Assembly: GCA_015680905.1 (NCBI GenBank)
Contig: CM027378.1
Location: 89,371,501-89,435,500, forward strand
DNA from: Coptis chinensis
Lineage: Eukaryota > Streptophyta > Magnoliopsida > Ranunculales > Ranunculaceae
DNA: 64,000 nt
Direction: 5' to 3'
Both the position numbers and the translations under genes were made by a program. Under the pieces are notes generated by a model. That model made no database searches and was not told the DNA's origin. It worked only from the letters and a program-made list of their open reading frames with translations. Position 1 is the first letter of the stretch; every line of letters starts with the position of its first letter. Positions 25,006 to 38,470 of this stretch are shown here, piece by piece.

Positions 25006-26359
25006 AAATTTAGTATGAATATACTAATCTCCTTTTTATTTTGATAATTACAAATATAATATAATATAACTTTCTTTATTTTCTGCAAAGACCTCGAATG
25101 TGAAGAGGAGCAATGAGTTGGAACACACTTAGATATCCTGGAGCTGCTACAGAGTGATTTTGAAGGCTATTTACAAGGGTGGCAGACTTGCATTAATAAG
25201 ATTAGTATCTAGGAACTTTAAATATGTTTCCTGGAATTTGCATGTAATAAGAGTGGATTTTGAATAAAAACGGTGGTGGAGTGAGATTTGGAGTATGCTA
25301 TATTGATTTAGTTATTTGTACGCATGAGCATTCTATGTGACTTTCCTTCTTGCAACACACAAGGTGCTAGCATTAATTAGAATACGAATTGCAATGAAAG
25401 TACCACAAATTTATCATTGCCTAGGCTGATCTACTCCACATGGTCGTGAAGTTGCTGCCCAAAACATAAGTTGAACAAGATGGAGTGTTCCCCTGTCACT
25501 ATTATATTCTGGCTTGTGTGTATGGTAAAAGAATGTGTGCCAAACAATGAAATTGGGTGAATTTCTACACTTAACATTTGAAGTGATACTAGTGATAGAA
25601 CAACTTACAGAGGATCTTAATACACGTAATAGCACTACAGCAACAATAATGAAGCTAACAACAGTTGAATGATTGAATATGGATGTCATGGTGGAGGTCG
25701 AAAGGAGAACCCCGACCAACAATCAGAATCAAAGCCTGATGCACATCAATACTCTTAACAATTCAACCTTGTTCTTTGACAAACTAAAGAAATTCTCGTT
25801 GCAAAGGAACCAATCCCCTTTAACCTCGTGTACTTCTTCTGCATTTCGTCACACAAGCCAATCATAATCCAATTTCAGAAACTGTGTTCTTCCATATAAC
25901 AAAGGAAGAAACCACATAAGAAATTAAAACTTAGCACACTAACTACGTACACTCGAAAAGGAATTTGGAAGTAATCGAAACCTATGTAATTATTTGGTTA
26001 TGGATATTTGTCTAATATGGTTCTTTGTCTAATTTGGAAGTAATCGAAATGAGGTTTCTTGTTACATCTCTTAGAATTGTATTCTTTGTCGCTGATTTTT
26101 GAGAAGTAGAAATAGGCAATTTGGAGAGGAGGAGAGAGAGACATGCACGACTGTATTTAGAAAATATGGAGAGGAGAGAGAGAGAGTGCGTATCTTCTTG
26201 TGTTTAGGAAAGTTACACCTAATTGGCTTGGCTTAAGCCATATTTGGCTTGTCCCATTTTCCCAATTGGCTTCATTTCAAAACCGTTAGATTTAGTGTGT
26301 TGTGTGGTCCAGATCTATTGTAAAATCTATAGTACAAAAACTATGGTACACTCAACCTG

Positions 26360-26360
<1 letters not shown>

Positions 26361-26434
<74 letters not shown>
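26361..26434. repeat. (TA)37 microsatellite
   Basis: A pure TA tract of about 74 bp separating two copies of the MULE right terminus. Confidence 0.97.
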
Positions 26435-26438
<4 letters not shown>

Positions 26439-27890
26439 GGAGAGGAGAGAGAGAGTGCGTATCTTCTTGTGTTTAGGAAAGTTACACCTAATTGGCTTGG
26501 CTTAAGCCATATTTGGCTTGTCCCATTTTTCCAATTGGTTTCGTTTCAAAACCGTTAGATTTAGTGTGTTGTGTGGTCCAGATCTATTGTAAAATCTATG
26601 GTACAAAAACTATGGTACACCGAACCTTCTCGATATATATGGGAGGTATTGTATAAAACGTTGTATAAAAAGTGTTGTAAACGGAACCTACTCCTATATA
26701 TATATATAGTGTTTTTGTGATTTTTATCTTGTTTGCTTCATAAATGCTTCATTATCATTTTATAAAAGTTTCATATTTAATTATGAACGTTTTCTATTTG
26801 TTTTGAAATTTTAATTGTCGTTTGGAATGATGATATGTTTGCAGAAATTTGCACAAGTACTGCCTTGTGACTTGAATTCGACTAATTAGATGATGTAACT
26901 AGTTTTTCAATAGAACTAAACAATTTTAGTTCTTTGAGTCATCTTTCATTTCGAATTGGCCTTGACTGATTCCAGTTTATATTCTATTTGATGTGAATTT
27001 TACAAGAAAGTGCATCAGAAAATTGAATAGCAGAATTGAAGTTGTTGGGTCTGTTCCATCACATAGTTTAGGGTACATACTAAACGAATTAGTGTTTAGA
27101 AATTTTTGTATTGAAATGGATTTTCTGTCTAATTTTTAGAATGGTATAGTTAATTCAAAACTTTGATTATATGAATTCTCTAGAATTTTTAGAATGGACA
27201 AAGGTCAAATTGTCCTAACCAATTTCTCATGCATAGAAAAATATACGTAACTTATTAGTGTAGGTTTTAGTTGTACAAGAAAAAAAATATAATGATCATA
27301 CAATTTGTATCATATTAATATTTCAAATAAATATGTATTGATTGGAGGAGTAATTATTTTATTTGTCTACAAAGTTCTATTACATGTATTGGAATATGCA
27401 TAATTGTTGGATGAATATTGTATGTATAGAGCGTATATTGGTAGCTAAAGATTTGGCATGGTATTTTGCAATTATATATATTGACACTGATGGACTTTGA
27501 CTTTAACTACGTGGCTGATAAGAACAACGAAAGCTTGATTCCAATCTTGAAAGATTTGGATACGTATACAACTTTGAGTAAAAGTGCAGCCACTATATTA
27601 TATATTATATATTAGTTTTTGTGATAACTATAAGTGTATAATATTAGTATTTAATTGTGTACGTGATTGTGGCTGTTTGAATTGTATTTGATTGATGATC
27701 ATTCATGTTGCATTCAATGATATTTAAATGCGTGATTGATTTGTATTGATGCGTGAAAATAACTTTCTGCACGTGTGAAAAGTGAGCTGAGAATAATATT
27801 TGCAACGAGTCAACCACACCTTTAGAACTCTCCACGCCTTAGGATTTGGTAATGATATATTATGACTTGAGATGTCATATGATAGGAAAG

Positions 27891-28160
27891 TATTCATTGA
27901 ATGTGCCATGAATAACCTGGTAGTGTTATGATGGGTGTTCCTTGAATGTGGTGGGAATGACCCAAGGTATTCATTGAATGTGCCATGAATGACCTGTTAA
28001 TGTTATGATGGGTATTCCTTGAATGTGGCGGGAATGACCCAAGGTATTCATTGAATGTGTCATGAATGACCTGTTAGTGTATGATGGGTATTTCTTGAAT
28101 GTGGTGGGAATGACCGAAGGTATTCATTAAATGTGCCATGAATGACCTGAGATATTGAAT
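27891..28160. repeat. 77-bp tandem repeat, about 3.5 copies
   Basis: Units begin TATTCATT(G/A)AATGTG at 27891, 27968, 28045 and 28121. They contain ATGATGGGT and GTGG(T/C)GGGAATGACC and differ by a few substitutions. They lie in the outer probable solo LTR, just left of the nested LTR insertion. Confidence 0.93.
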
Positions 28161-28185
28161 GCCCATAAGAGGCTATGATTATGCG

Positions 28186-31100
28186 TGTCACACCCCGAAT
28201 TTCGATAGAATTCGGAAAAACCATATTTGTTCCCGACTCTTTGATCTTCGAGGTGTGACGCACTCTCAACTCCCAAAAACCCATAAATAGTTTAAATATG
28301 CGGATAATTAAAAACCAATAAAATTTTTAACTTAAACAAAAGTCCTCTTCATTACAAAAATTTACAAATAAGATTAGGTTACAAATCTCTTTTCAATAAC
28401 TCTTTATTTAAAATTACAAATGAAAATACAAATAACATTGTCTCAACTGAAAATCTATATCACCTCAAAGGAAAACAAAGCCTATCTTGAAATGCAACGC
28501 TAACGCAAACCACAAGCAGCAACCAACCTTCTTCAACACTAAACCTGTCAAGACTTATCAACTATGTTCATTTAATGAACACACCCGATAAACAAACATG
28601 CAAATCGGGTCAGCATTATAAAAATGCTGGTGTGAGTAGCCCTACAATACAACATATATTTATATATATACATACACGATCCATAAGGCAGTTAGTTCCT
28701 CCACCGAGGCACCTTAACTTCCAACAACTAATACAACATTCTTAACTACAATAAGTAAGGCAGGTAGTTCCTCCACTGAGGCGCCTTAACTTCCCACTAA
28801 CCACACAACAAACCATACGCATAATAAAAAGGCATTTAGTTCCTCCACGAGGCGCCTTAGGTTCTAACTAAACTAATAACCAGCTAAGCATATTCTACAC
28901 TTACCGCATTTCAGGCTCAATTACAGAGTGGGTCGTCTCTGCCCAAGTAATTAGTTTGACCCACCCTTCTGCAAAACCATATACAATCATCTATCTAAAA
29001 ATATATCATTAACCAACATATTACCATAATTATATTAATTAAGGCTTTCTTTGCGTGTCCCTAAAATCACGTCGTAGTTATGTCTTACCTAGTTTCCCTG
29101 GCTACCATAATCGCTTCCCAACGCCGAACATGTACATCCACATGCCTCCTCTTACATAATGAACCACTCCGTACGTAACTACCCTGAGCGGGATGCCGCA
29201 CACCAGGTAACCCTCACACGAAAACCATTATGTAAGTACTGCCACTATTCGGCATAAAATATCGCGCATCTCGTTCAAATTTTGCGAACGGAATAATCAA
29301 GCCACTATTCGGCTACGCCAGAAGGGCCATTCAGATTCACTGAAATGCCAGAAAGGCCAATCACATTACTTACGCCCATAGGGCCATTTAGATTCACTGA
29401 AACGCCAGAAGGGCCAATCATATCACATACGCCCATCACTAGGGCCAAATCTCATGAGTTGTGGTAGCTAGGTTCTAGGATTTTCGTTACGTAATTTATT
29501 CAAGTGTCATATATTTATATCTCATAATAATTCTTATTCTATCTCATGCCATTATACTTAATTGTACTGAAGCTCAACATTTCTCGTTATAGTACAATCC
29601 ACATTATCACGTACCAATACTATTTATTGCACGATATCCAAATATCTCTATATCAAATCTCGAAACTTATTATTTCACGTGCCAATTATATATTGCACTA
29701 CACCATATGGAATATCTCAAGCCTTTATACATACTACAATTCATTTAAGTAGCAACTCATAATAGTTCTCAATCATATAATGTATTCGTTCAATATATTT
29801 ATGTGAACTCAAGTCACCCTCAAAGCCCAATACTAAAGTCCATAAATCTAAGTCCATGTGTAGTTTAATTCTCATAAAAACGTATATATCTAGGTCTTAT
29901 AAGAATTCCCCTCTTGTTACGTGCCAGTACTTATATTCTTTACACACTACTCACGTCAAATCTGAATTAGATAATGACAAACAAAGTTATACAATTTTCG
30001 ACAATATTTTATTACTACATTTGTCCATATTCTTAAATATGTGAAAATCTAGAGAAAAGTCAATGGTCAACGGTCAATGGTCAAAGTCAACACGTCATAG
30101 TCAAAGTCAAACTGTCGTTTCCATGTTCAATAGGTTCAGGGTCATAACCATGGCTCATGGCTAAGGTCAAAGGTGCATGGTTCATGGGCTCAGGGCTAAG
30201 GTCATGGTTTGGACCCAACAACTAGCCAAACTTATGACTCGACCCAAAGATTTAAATAATGTTAGCCCCGATCCAACATCAAAGCCAAACCGTGGAGACC
30301 GACCCAACAATAGATTTAGCCCAACTAGAAATGTCTAAAGGGAACAGATCCACTTAAAACCAAAATGACCCAGCCCCACAAAAATAAAAGAAAACCGCCC
30401 ATGTATACCAAAACTAGAACCGCCCCATCCAAAACAAACTAAGGTCCGCCCCAACCCAACTAATTGAAAAGGCCCAAACAAAACAAATAAAACCGCCCAT
30501 AGAACTAAAACTAAAACCGGTCCAAAACTTAATTAAACCGGTCCGCCCAACAACTAATATAAAACCGCCCAAAACTAAAATAGATTATTGGGCCCCAAAC
30601 AAAACCAAAAAGGCTTTGGGCCCAAAGCCCAAGCCCAAATCGGCCATCTTCTCCCTCCAAAGAGACCACCAAATCGCCACCACCAGCCCCGATCGCCACC
30701 ATCCAAAACCAACCGAAATTAACCAGATTCAAAACCCCTACAACTTTAATAAAAGCTAAAACCTCAAATCCTTAAATCCAAACTTCACCAAAACTAGATC
30801 CGAAATAATTCCCCGCCATTAACGCTTATACAACCTCCGACAAATTTCCCCCAAATTCCAACATTCAAACATACATCAACAACCAACAATTTAACATCAC
30901 AGTATAAAAAAAAGAGTTCAAACAAATCCATCAGGACGATTCGTTCCTATGGCTTGGCGACGCCATTAACGCCCTTCCAAAGCTTCGTCCGCACCTCTGC
31001 CAACCTCCAATACTTAACCCCCCGACCTCCATCAACCAAATTATATCCGACTAACCCACCATATATATAACCCAATACAAGTTTAAAAGGCAACAGAGAC

Positions 31101-31633
31101 GATCTCTCTATCTTTGCGCCGCCATCAATGCTCCTCGAAGCTTCGACAGTTTAATAATGAAGTAAACACTATACTAACATTAGCCCATGTAACACTTCGA
31201 CATTATAGCAGAATAACTACATAAAATGAACGAGACCTTAGACTCGACATTATAGCAGAATAACTACAGAAAAATGAACGAAACCTTAGACAGTAAAATT
31301 TTGTCTGTATACCCGAAAAACTATAAATCCGGTGAAATAGCAAAAATAGCTACTCATCTGTATTAACAGCTCCTACGAATTCCTCTTAGTCCGAGTCATC
31401 GCGCTCCAACGCTCGAGCAAACAAGCCGCCTCCATTTTTATTATTTCATTATCTCCGAACCCTATTCTCCAGAACAATACGAATATATACTTGGGTTTGA
31501 AACCCAAGCCCAACACAGACTCGGGCCCAGAAACCAGGCCCACATATCCCAAATCCAATTCAATGAATTTTATATAAATAATTAAATTAATTAATAAAAT
31601 AAATAAATACGTATTTTAAATACGGGCGTTACA
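28186..31633. mobile_element. 3448-bp solo LTR with 5-bp target duplication
   Basis: Begins TGTCACACCCCGAATTTCG and ends CGGGCGTTACA, imperfect inverted ends of TG..CA type. Flanked on both sides by ATGCG (28181-28185 and 31634-31638). No gag-pol sequence lies inside. Length, ends and ACACCCCG start resemble LTRs of large Ty3 chromoviruses. It contains sub-repeats: three copies around TTAGTTCCTCCAC (28689-28865) and alternating GCCAGAAGGGCCA units (29290-29445). A solo LTR implies loss of the rest by LTR-LTR recombination. Confidence 0.83.
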
Positions 31634-33172
31634 ATGCGCATGGAAAGCCCAGAGATGGCTGTGACTCACAAGTTACGAGTTTGTAAGATGTAAATATGTT
31701 CTTGGAGGCGATATCCCCGCTTAGGACATATGTCTTGTAGTGGTACTCGGTGTGAGAGAGGCACACAGGTATGTGTAATTTGACAAATATGTGAAGTGCA
31801 AATTGTGGAGTAGGAACTAAAGGTGAAGTTAGTAAATAAGTGATTAATAAACAAGATGCATTGTGGAATTGAATGAACTAAAAGTATGTGAATTTGTGTG
31901 ATATTATGGATGTGAAGTGTGACTGTGAATAATATTAGTGAATGCTTGTAATCTTTTATGTGATTGCGAAATGACTATAACTTGATATGTTATTACGAAA
32001 ATATTAATGACTTGTGATAGTCTGAGATCTATGGTTATGCACGCAGAAACTTTATGACGTAATGATGTCATATGAATAACTACCCTTGATATAGGTATTA
32101 TGATAAGTGATATTCCCCGAATATGCGGGACGAACCAAGTTGTATCAATTAGACTTAAATGTCTTAAATGAGGTTTGATTATGAATGGAAATTTGACTGG
32201 CTGAGATAAATTATTTTATTGTGATGTCTAACTCTGTTTTGTAGGAGGGTAGAAGCTATTAATCTTTTATGCAGGAACATAAATATCATACCCTAAGACG
32301 ACGTGTTGGCTTAAAGGTAAGGTGTATCAAACTCATATTTAATTATGTTATCATATGTGCATTTAATAAGTGGAATGTAAGTGGTATTTATGTTATGAGC
32401 TATTTTGGAAAGTGGGAATGATGAGTACTGTTATATGAGATTATTGGAATTGTATATTGGTGGTGAAATCTTACTTGAGAAGAAACTACATGCCGTTTTG
32501 AGAAAACTGAACTAACTTGTCCTCTAAGTTGAAATGATTGTAATAATATATTCTTTTATTTGAAATATTGAACATATTGTTTTTATATTTAGTCTTACTC
32601 ATACAAGCAAATTCAATTTACTGACCCATATTTGCTTTGTTTTGCAACGTGGGTGTGTTCTTGGAAGCATAGATGGTGGAGTGTAGTAGATGAGGACACG
32701 TGATTTGGATTTTCTCTTGAAGTCTTTTGGTTTAAGTTTTCTGAAGTGTACGGTTTTGTTTTGAGACAGATGTAATAAAGTTGGTTAGTTTCTTTGTAGT
32801 TTAATAATGTGATAGAAGGATTGTTCATTTTGGTTTTAAATTTGATCTCAGATTTTAATATCGTGGTTGATAATATGTTATTAGGGTTTCATTTCATCAT
32901 GGGTTTTCAGATGATTGAATAGGGTGACGATTGAGATAATTATATCTTGGATAATTCCCTATTTTAAATTTTCTGGAAATTTGGAGTGTGACAAGTTTGG
33001 TTTCTAAAGCAACACAATTATTTTATTTAACCCTAACGTGCAACATCCCCACAAAACGAGGCGGTTCAGTTGTGACCTTTCAAATCAACCGTACCACATT
33101 CCATCCACGAGCCAATTTAAATCTCTCACCAGATCACTACCCGTTACTTAACGACCTGCTAAGAGGGGGCTG

Positions 33173-33524
33173 TGTGAGAGAGTAATATACACTTACAATA
33201 AATATTAAGCACGTGTCAAGCACACTAGGACGATCACACGTAGCCACACGACCAAGTCGATGATGACCATCTCATACATGTTAAACGACCTCATCAGCAC
33301 CTCGAACGTCCTTCTCCCAGAACATCCGCATCCAGAACGTCACGCTTCTAGAACGCTAACTCTAGCCAGCACCCCAACGGCTAGTAACATATGTTGCAGC
33401 TGGCATCATCAAGACCAGAGCTTCAGCTGCGCTTGCCATTACTCTACCACAGGACCCCTTCATGGCCCATTAAATGTCATCAAGTCCAGAACTTAACCTG
33501 ACGCGAGAGAGGAGGAGGTGCGGT
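33173..33524 (+). repeat. 3' LTR of the Tat element, left part
   Basis: Homologous to 11812-12157: TGTGAGAGAGTAATATACAC, AAGCACGTGTCAAGCACAC and the ACGTAGCCACACGACCA segments follow in the same order. Interrupted by the hAT element at 33525. The remaining LTR sequence resumes at 41747 with CAGTCACCTTTGCTTATAT and stops near 41798. Confidence 0.92.
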
Positions 33525-34080
33525 CAGGGCCGGCCCTGAGGACAACCCACATAGGCGGTCGACTGGGACCCCAAAAATTAGGCACAAAATTAGGCCCACA
33601 TAGCTGAAAGCAGTTGTGGTCTTTTTCGGCCCAAAACACTTTAGTACCACGAGTCCACAATCTTGTTGAGGGGAAAGTTAGGACGGCGGAGAAAGGATCA
33701 ACTCATCAACAGTGACTGCTTATATTGGAGTATCTTCCTTTGTATCGGTATAAGCAAATAAACAAAGTTCAGTATTCACTTTTTAGTTTTGTAGGTTCGT
33801 TTTGAATTGATTGCTTATATTGTAAGTTCATAACATTGATGTAATTATTGCAATCTCAAGTCGTGAAGTCGAGAATCTAAACTTCTAGCAGGAAACCGTA
33901 GTATTGCAGAGGTTTGTTTCATTTGTCCTAGTGCTCTATTTATTTGATTAAGTGAGCTAGATGCCTCATTATGTTGTGGAAACATTCTTTTCTTCCAATC
34001 GGTTGTTGCTGCCTTGCTTGTGAAACCATCTCCATGTTATTGTTTGATTGTTTGTGAATTTTAATTGTTAGTATGTCATC

Positions 34081-36634
34081 ATGCCTCTGAATCCTCCGGC
34101 TAGAAAGTATCCTTCTGGCTCTGAGAAAAGGAAAAAGAAGCAAAGATTAGACGATGCCGCTCAATCCCAAAGGGGAGATATACTAATTTTTTTTGGTAAC
34201 AAAGGACAAGTAGAAAGTTCGAGTGAAACAATGGTTGACGTCGAACAAAGGAATGACGATGATAATAGAGAGCATGAACTGAACAAAGATGTTGAAGCTT
34301 TGGTGAATGATGATGTTGAACCTTTAGTGAATGAAAATGTTGAACCTTTGGTGAATGATAATGATGAACCTTTAGTGAATGACGATCTCGATCAAGATAC
34401 AAATGAGAATACATAACATGTACCTGTCCACTACTTTGATCCAGCAAATTAGGACAATATTGATCAAAATCTTAGAGATTTACTTGTTGAAAATGGTCCT
34501 ATAAGAATTACTGATGTTGATTTTCCTAGAAATCACCTTGGCAGACATTTCTCTTCGAAGCATTACACTCGAATAATGCCAAATGGATTTAAAAAAGATA
34601 GAACTTGGCTCGTATATTCTGTTTCTTTGGATAGGGTTTTTTGTTTTTGTTGTAAGTTGTTCAAGCGACACACGGACACTTCTCAATTGGACAGTGAAGG
34701 GTATTGTGATTGGCATAACCCAAGTAGAAGGCTTTCAGAGCATCAATCATCTCCAGAGCATCTTCTTTATTGGAATAGTTGATATGAACTAAAGAAGAGA
34801 TTTGACAAGAATGAAACAATTGACAAAAAAATGCAATAAGAAATCAGCAAAGAGAGGGAACATTGGCGACAAGTGTTACTACGAATACTTGATTTAGTGA
34901 AAGCACTTGCTAAAGGTAATTTGGCTTTTCGTGGGAAGAATGAGAAGATTTATGATGAGAATAATGGGATTTTTTTAAGTTTAATTGAAATGATTGCTGA
35001 ATTTGATCCTGTACTGAAAGAGCACATTCGGCGCATTCAAAGTAAAGAAATCCATTATCATTATCTTAGCCACAAGATTCAAAATGAGTTGATAGAGTTG
35101 TTAGCAAGTGAGGTGAAGAAAGCTATTGTCCAGAAAATCAAGGAAGCCAGGTACTTTTCAGTAATACTTGATTGTACACCGGATATTAGTCATGAAGAGC
35201 AAATGTCGCTTGTGATTCAATTTGTAGATGTTACATCAAGTTGCCTAAAGGTTGAAGAGTTCTTTTTAGGATTTTTGAAGGTGGATGACACATCAGGACT
35301 GATACACTCAAAAATGTTTTGAACGCTCTTGACCTTGATATTGGTGATATAAGAGGGCAGGGTTATGACAATGGATCTAATATGAAAGGAAAACACAAAA
35401 GAGTTCAAAGTAGACTACTTGAAATAAACCCTAGAACGTTATACACCCCATGTGGCTGTCCATAGTCTGAATCTTGCTCTTTGTGCTATGGATAGCTCTT
35501 GTTCAAGAGCTATATCTTTTTTTGGAGTGGTTCAACGAATCTATTCATTATTTTTGTTTTCCACAAAGCGGTGGAAAGTGTTTAAAGATCATGTGAAAGA
35601 TGTGAAGCCCAAGTCAGGTCTCTCGCTAAAGTCGTTGTTAGCAACACGCTGGGAGAGTCGCATAGACAGTGTTCGTGCAGTTAGACATCAAGCTATGAAA
35701 ATAAGAGATGCGTTGGTTTACTTGGCTAAAAATAGTGACGATCCTAAAACAAAGAATGAAGATGAGTCACTAGCGATACATGAAATTGAGAGTTTTGAGT
35801 TTTTGCTTGCCATGGTAATTTGGCATTATTTACTTTTTGCTGTTAACTCGATCTGTTAGCAAAAACTTTCAAACTGAAGACATGCAGATTGATGTGGCCA
35901 TACATGAAATGAAAAGACTTATTTCTATTTTTGAGATGTATAGAGAAACCGGATTCGAATAAGCCATGAAAGAAGCTAAGGATATTGCAACTATGATGGA
36001 AATTCAACCAGTTTTTCGTGAAAGGCGGATCATTCGTAGAAAAAAACAGTTTGACGAGAACATTAGCGAAGAAGTGACACAATCAGCTTTTAACTACTTC
36101 TTATTCATAGTAGACCAAGCTCTTTTTTCATTCAAGAGTAGATTTGAGCAGTTCGAAGTGTATGAGAAATTTTTTGGGTTCTTGTTTGATTTAGAGAAGT
36201 TAAAGGTTGCATATATAAATAACTTAAAAACTTCTTGCATTAATCTTGAAGAGTTTTTGAAACATGACGGTGTTTCTGATATTGACGGGATATATTTATT
36301 TTCAGAGTTAAAAATCATGAGAGAACTTTTACCAGATAACACAAAGAAAGAAATGGATGTGCTAAATCACTTGAAATCACGGGATAACTGTTTTCCAAAT
36401 GCTTGGGTTGCATATAGAATTTTGTTGACTATACCAGTTACCGTTGCATCTGCAAAAAGAAGTTTTTCAAAGTTGAAGTTGATCAAATCTTACCTTCGAT
36501 CGAGCATGTCTCAAGAAAGATTAAATGGATTAGCTATGTTATCTATTGGAAAGTCTTTAGTAGAAAAACTTGATTATGAAGACTTAATTAGTGATTTCAC
36601 AACTAGAAATGTAAGAACACTAGCTACTCAGTAA
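34081..36634 (+). pseudogene. hAT transposase, ZMYM1/TTF-type, decayed
   Basis: The N-terminus is basic (ARKYPSGSEKRKKKQ), then comes a repeat of VNDDVEPL-type units. A TTF-type zinc finger region is readable around LVYSVSLDRVFCFCCKLFKR and GYCDWHNPSRRLSEHQSSPEH. The DUF4371-like part follows ([20 protein letters not shown]). The C-terminal hAT dimerisation region has VTVASAKRSFSKLKLIKSYL. In-frame stops lie at 34414, 34450, 34780 and 34837. Frameshifts lie near 35320 and 35460, and the reading frame is lost again at 35860-35965. Related plant genes are transposon-derived and this copy cannot make a protein. Confidence 0.88.
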
Positions 36635-38470
36635 TGCTTAGTTTTTGTAATTAAATTTTGGTGTGAATTTGTTGATATTAAGCACACATTTGATTTTATA
36701 AGAGTATGAAGGAATTTGGACTTAATTTTTTTATCAAATAAGAAAAAAAAATTGGCTTATTATTATGAAATCCGTGGGCTTCTATGGATGCCCACCATTG
36801 ATATGTGTTTATCCTGATAATCTTATATCTTGGTGTTTATCATGATAATCCTCTATCTTGGTATTTATCTTGATAATCCTTTATCTTGGAAAGGAGGTTA
36901 CCTAGTTGTATATAAAGGTAACCTCCTCCCATTAAGACTCACCTCAATGAATAAGAATTCTCTCTATCTCATTCTTTCAATGATTCAATACATGTTAAGT
37001 TAGTGTTGTGTTCTCTCCAAATCGGTTTAATTCTAACACGTTATCAGCACGATAGTCTCTAGTTTTGGATTAAATCTATATGTTTTATTTATGATTAATG
37101 GTATGTATTTAACTTGTTATTATGAATCGTAATCGATACTATTGAATTTAAATTCGTATTTTGGTATTAAATTTGTTACTGTCGAATTTAACTTTACTAC
37201 AAAAGAACGAGTTTTAAGTGCATACTTTTTGATATATCGTGATAAGTTGTGCTTAAATTTTTCAATGCTAAATTTTCTCATTTCTTCAGTTTTTAGTCAG
37301 GTGTAATTTGTTAATTAGCTATGATGTAAATGAGTAAGTGCTTATGGATCACACTTCTTTGTTATGAAAGAAAGATCAAACAGGAGGTAGGCCTACCACG
37401 TTTATTAGAATAATAGTTGAAAACTTTCACCTATACAATGCATGGTTGAAAACTTTCCTAAAATATATTGTATTTAACTGAAAGGGTCCTTGGACAAATG
37501 TGGAAAATCCTTAGTGGAGTCGACCCAAACTTCTCGTTTATTTGAACAAGCCATCTGAGCAAACACAATCAGGTAAAACCTTCAATCGGTGAAAGCCTGA
37601 TCACTATGTGCAATGTGCTTCGAGTCACAACGTGGATCACAAAGTAATCCACATCACCACATCATGTACTCTTATGTTGTTGTTTATCACTTTATATTGG
37701 CCAAATATCATATTGCTGATCAAATCATTGAGGTAAACACTCAGCTTAATTTGGTTGTCTGGATTATTAATTACCAGTTTTTTGCATTGTACTGTTGTTC
37801 AAGAAATTTTGGTAGGATATTTAGTTAGGCGAATGCGATGCGGTAAAACACAGTTGGCAAACCGATAATAACAACATGTTATATTTTGCTGGATAAAGGG
37901 CCTAATAACTTTTAAAGGTCAAAGCCCACGGATGGTGGAGATGCGAGGTAGAATCTGTCTATTTTATTTGATGATATGATTATTTATTTTGTAACTCTCT
38001 CAATTGGTTTCACCTGCATGTGAGCAACTTCTGAGCTCGAGGTTCACAGATTACCGGAAAAGAAAAACAGTTCGAAATTCGGAATAGAAAGACACTTATG
38101 ACGAAAACAGTTGTAACTTTCTACTCGGTGATCGGTTTTGCAATCCGCTTATTGCATTAGAAGGATAACTCAGAGTTTCCAACGGTGTATGGCTTGGATC
38201 CTAATTCATCCAGAGCTGATTTAGTTTTACAGTTATTTATGGGCCAATTTCTCGTCGAATAGCAAAACGTGGTAATCTGATTTTTCAATCGGATAGGTAT
38301 CGTATTCCTTACCAAATCTATGCAATTCTTTGTTTTATATTGTGAGATGGATTAAAACATAGAATTACATGCTAGGGTTTTTAATTTAAGGATTTTTTTT
38401 TTCTTTTTATTATTTTTTTTATGTATACTATTGAACAATGATGTAGACCCTAAAGTTCTACGATATATTT

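Larger units (their letters stand above)
21888..26632 (+). mobile_element. MULE (Mutator-like) element with FAR1-type transposase
   Basis: Long inverted termini of about 270 bp: the left end starts CGAGCAGGTTCGGTGTACCA and the right end finishes TGGTACACCGAACCTTCTCG. Inside both lie CCGTTAGATTTAGTGTG and a CT/GA-rich subterminal stretch. The right terminus is present twice, at 26130-26360 and 26436-26632, with a TA microsatellite between. The element sits in TA-repeat DNA, so a 9-bp target duplication cannot be resolved. One transposase-like gene lies between the termini. Confidence 0.87.
21391..32993. mobile_element. Probable giant solo LTR inside the Tat element, itself interrupted twice
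   Basis: The left edge reads TATAACAACCCCAATTTTT and the right edge GGAAATTTGGAGTGTGACA. Reversed, the right edge is TGTCACACTCCAAATTTCC, a matching TG..CA-type terminus. Flanks AGTTC (21386-21390) and AGTTT (32994-32998) could be a 5-bp target duplication with one mismatch. Removing the MULE (21888-26632) and the second LTR (28186-31638) leaves about 3.4 kb of non-coding DNA, LTR-like in size. The first base pair after T is mutated, so the assignment is an inference. Confidence 0.55.

Noticed and set aside
26223..26558. Open frames of 111 and 67 codons with long Tyr-Ile runs
   Set aside because: They are translations of the (TA)37 microsatellite and the MULE terminus; no coding evidence.
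34100..34447. His/Ser-rich 115-codon minus-strand frame
   Set aside because: It is the shadow of the VNDDVEPL-type repeat of the hAT transposase.
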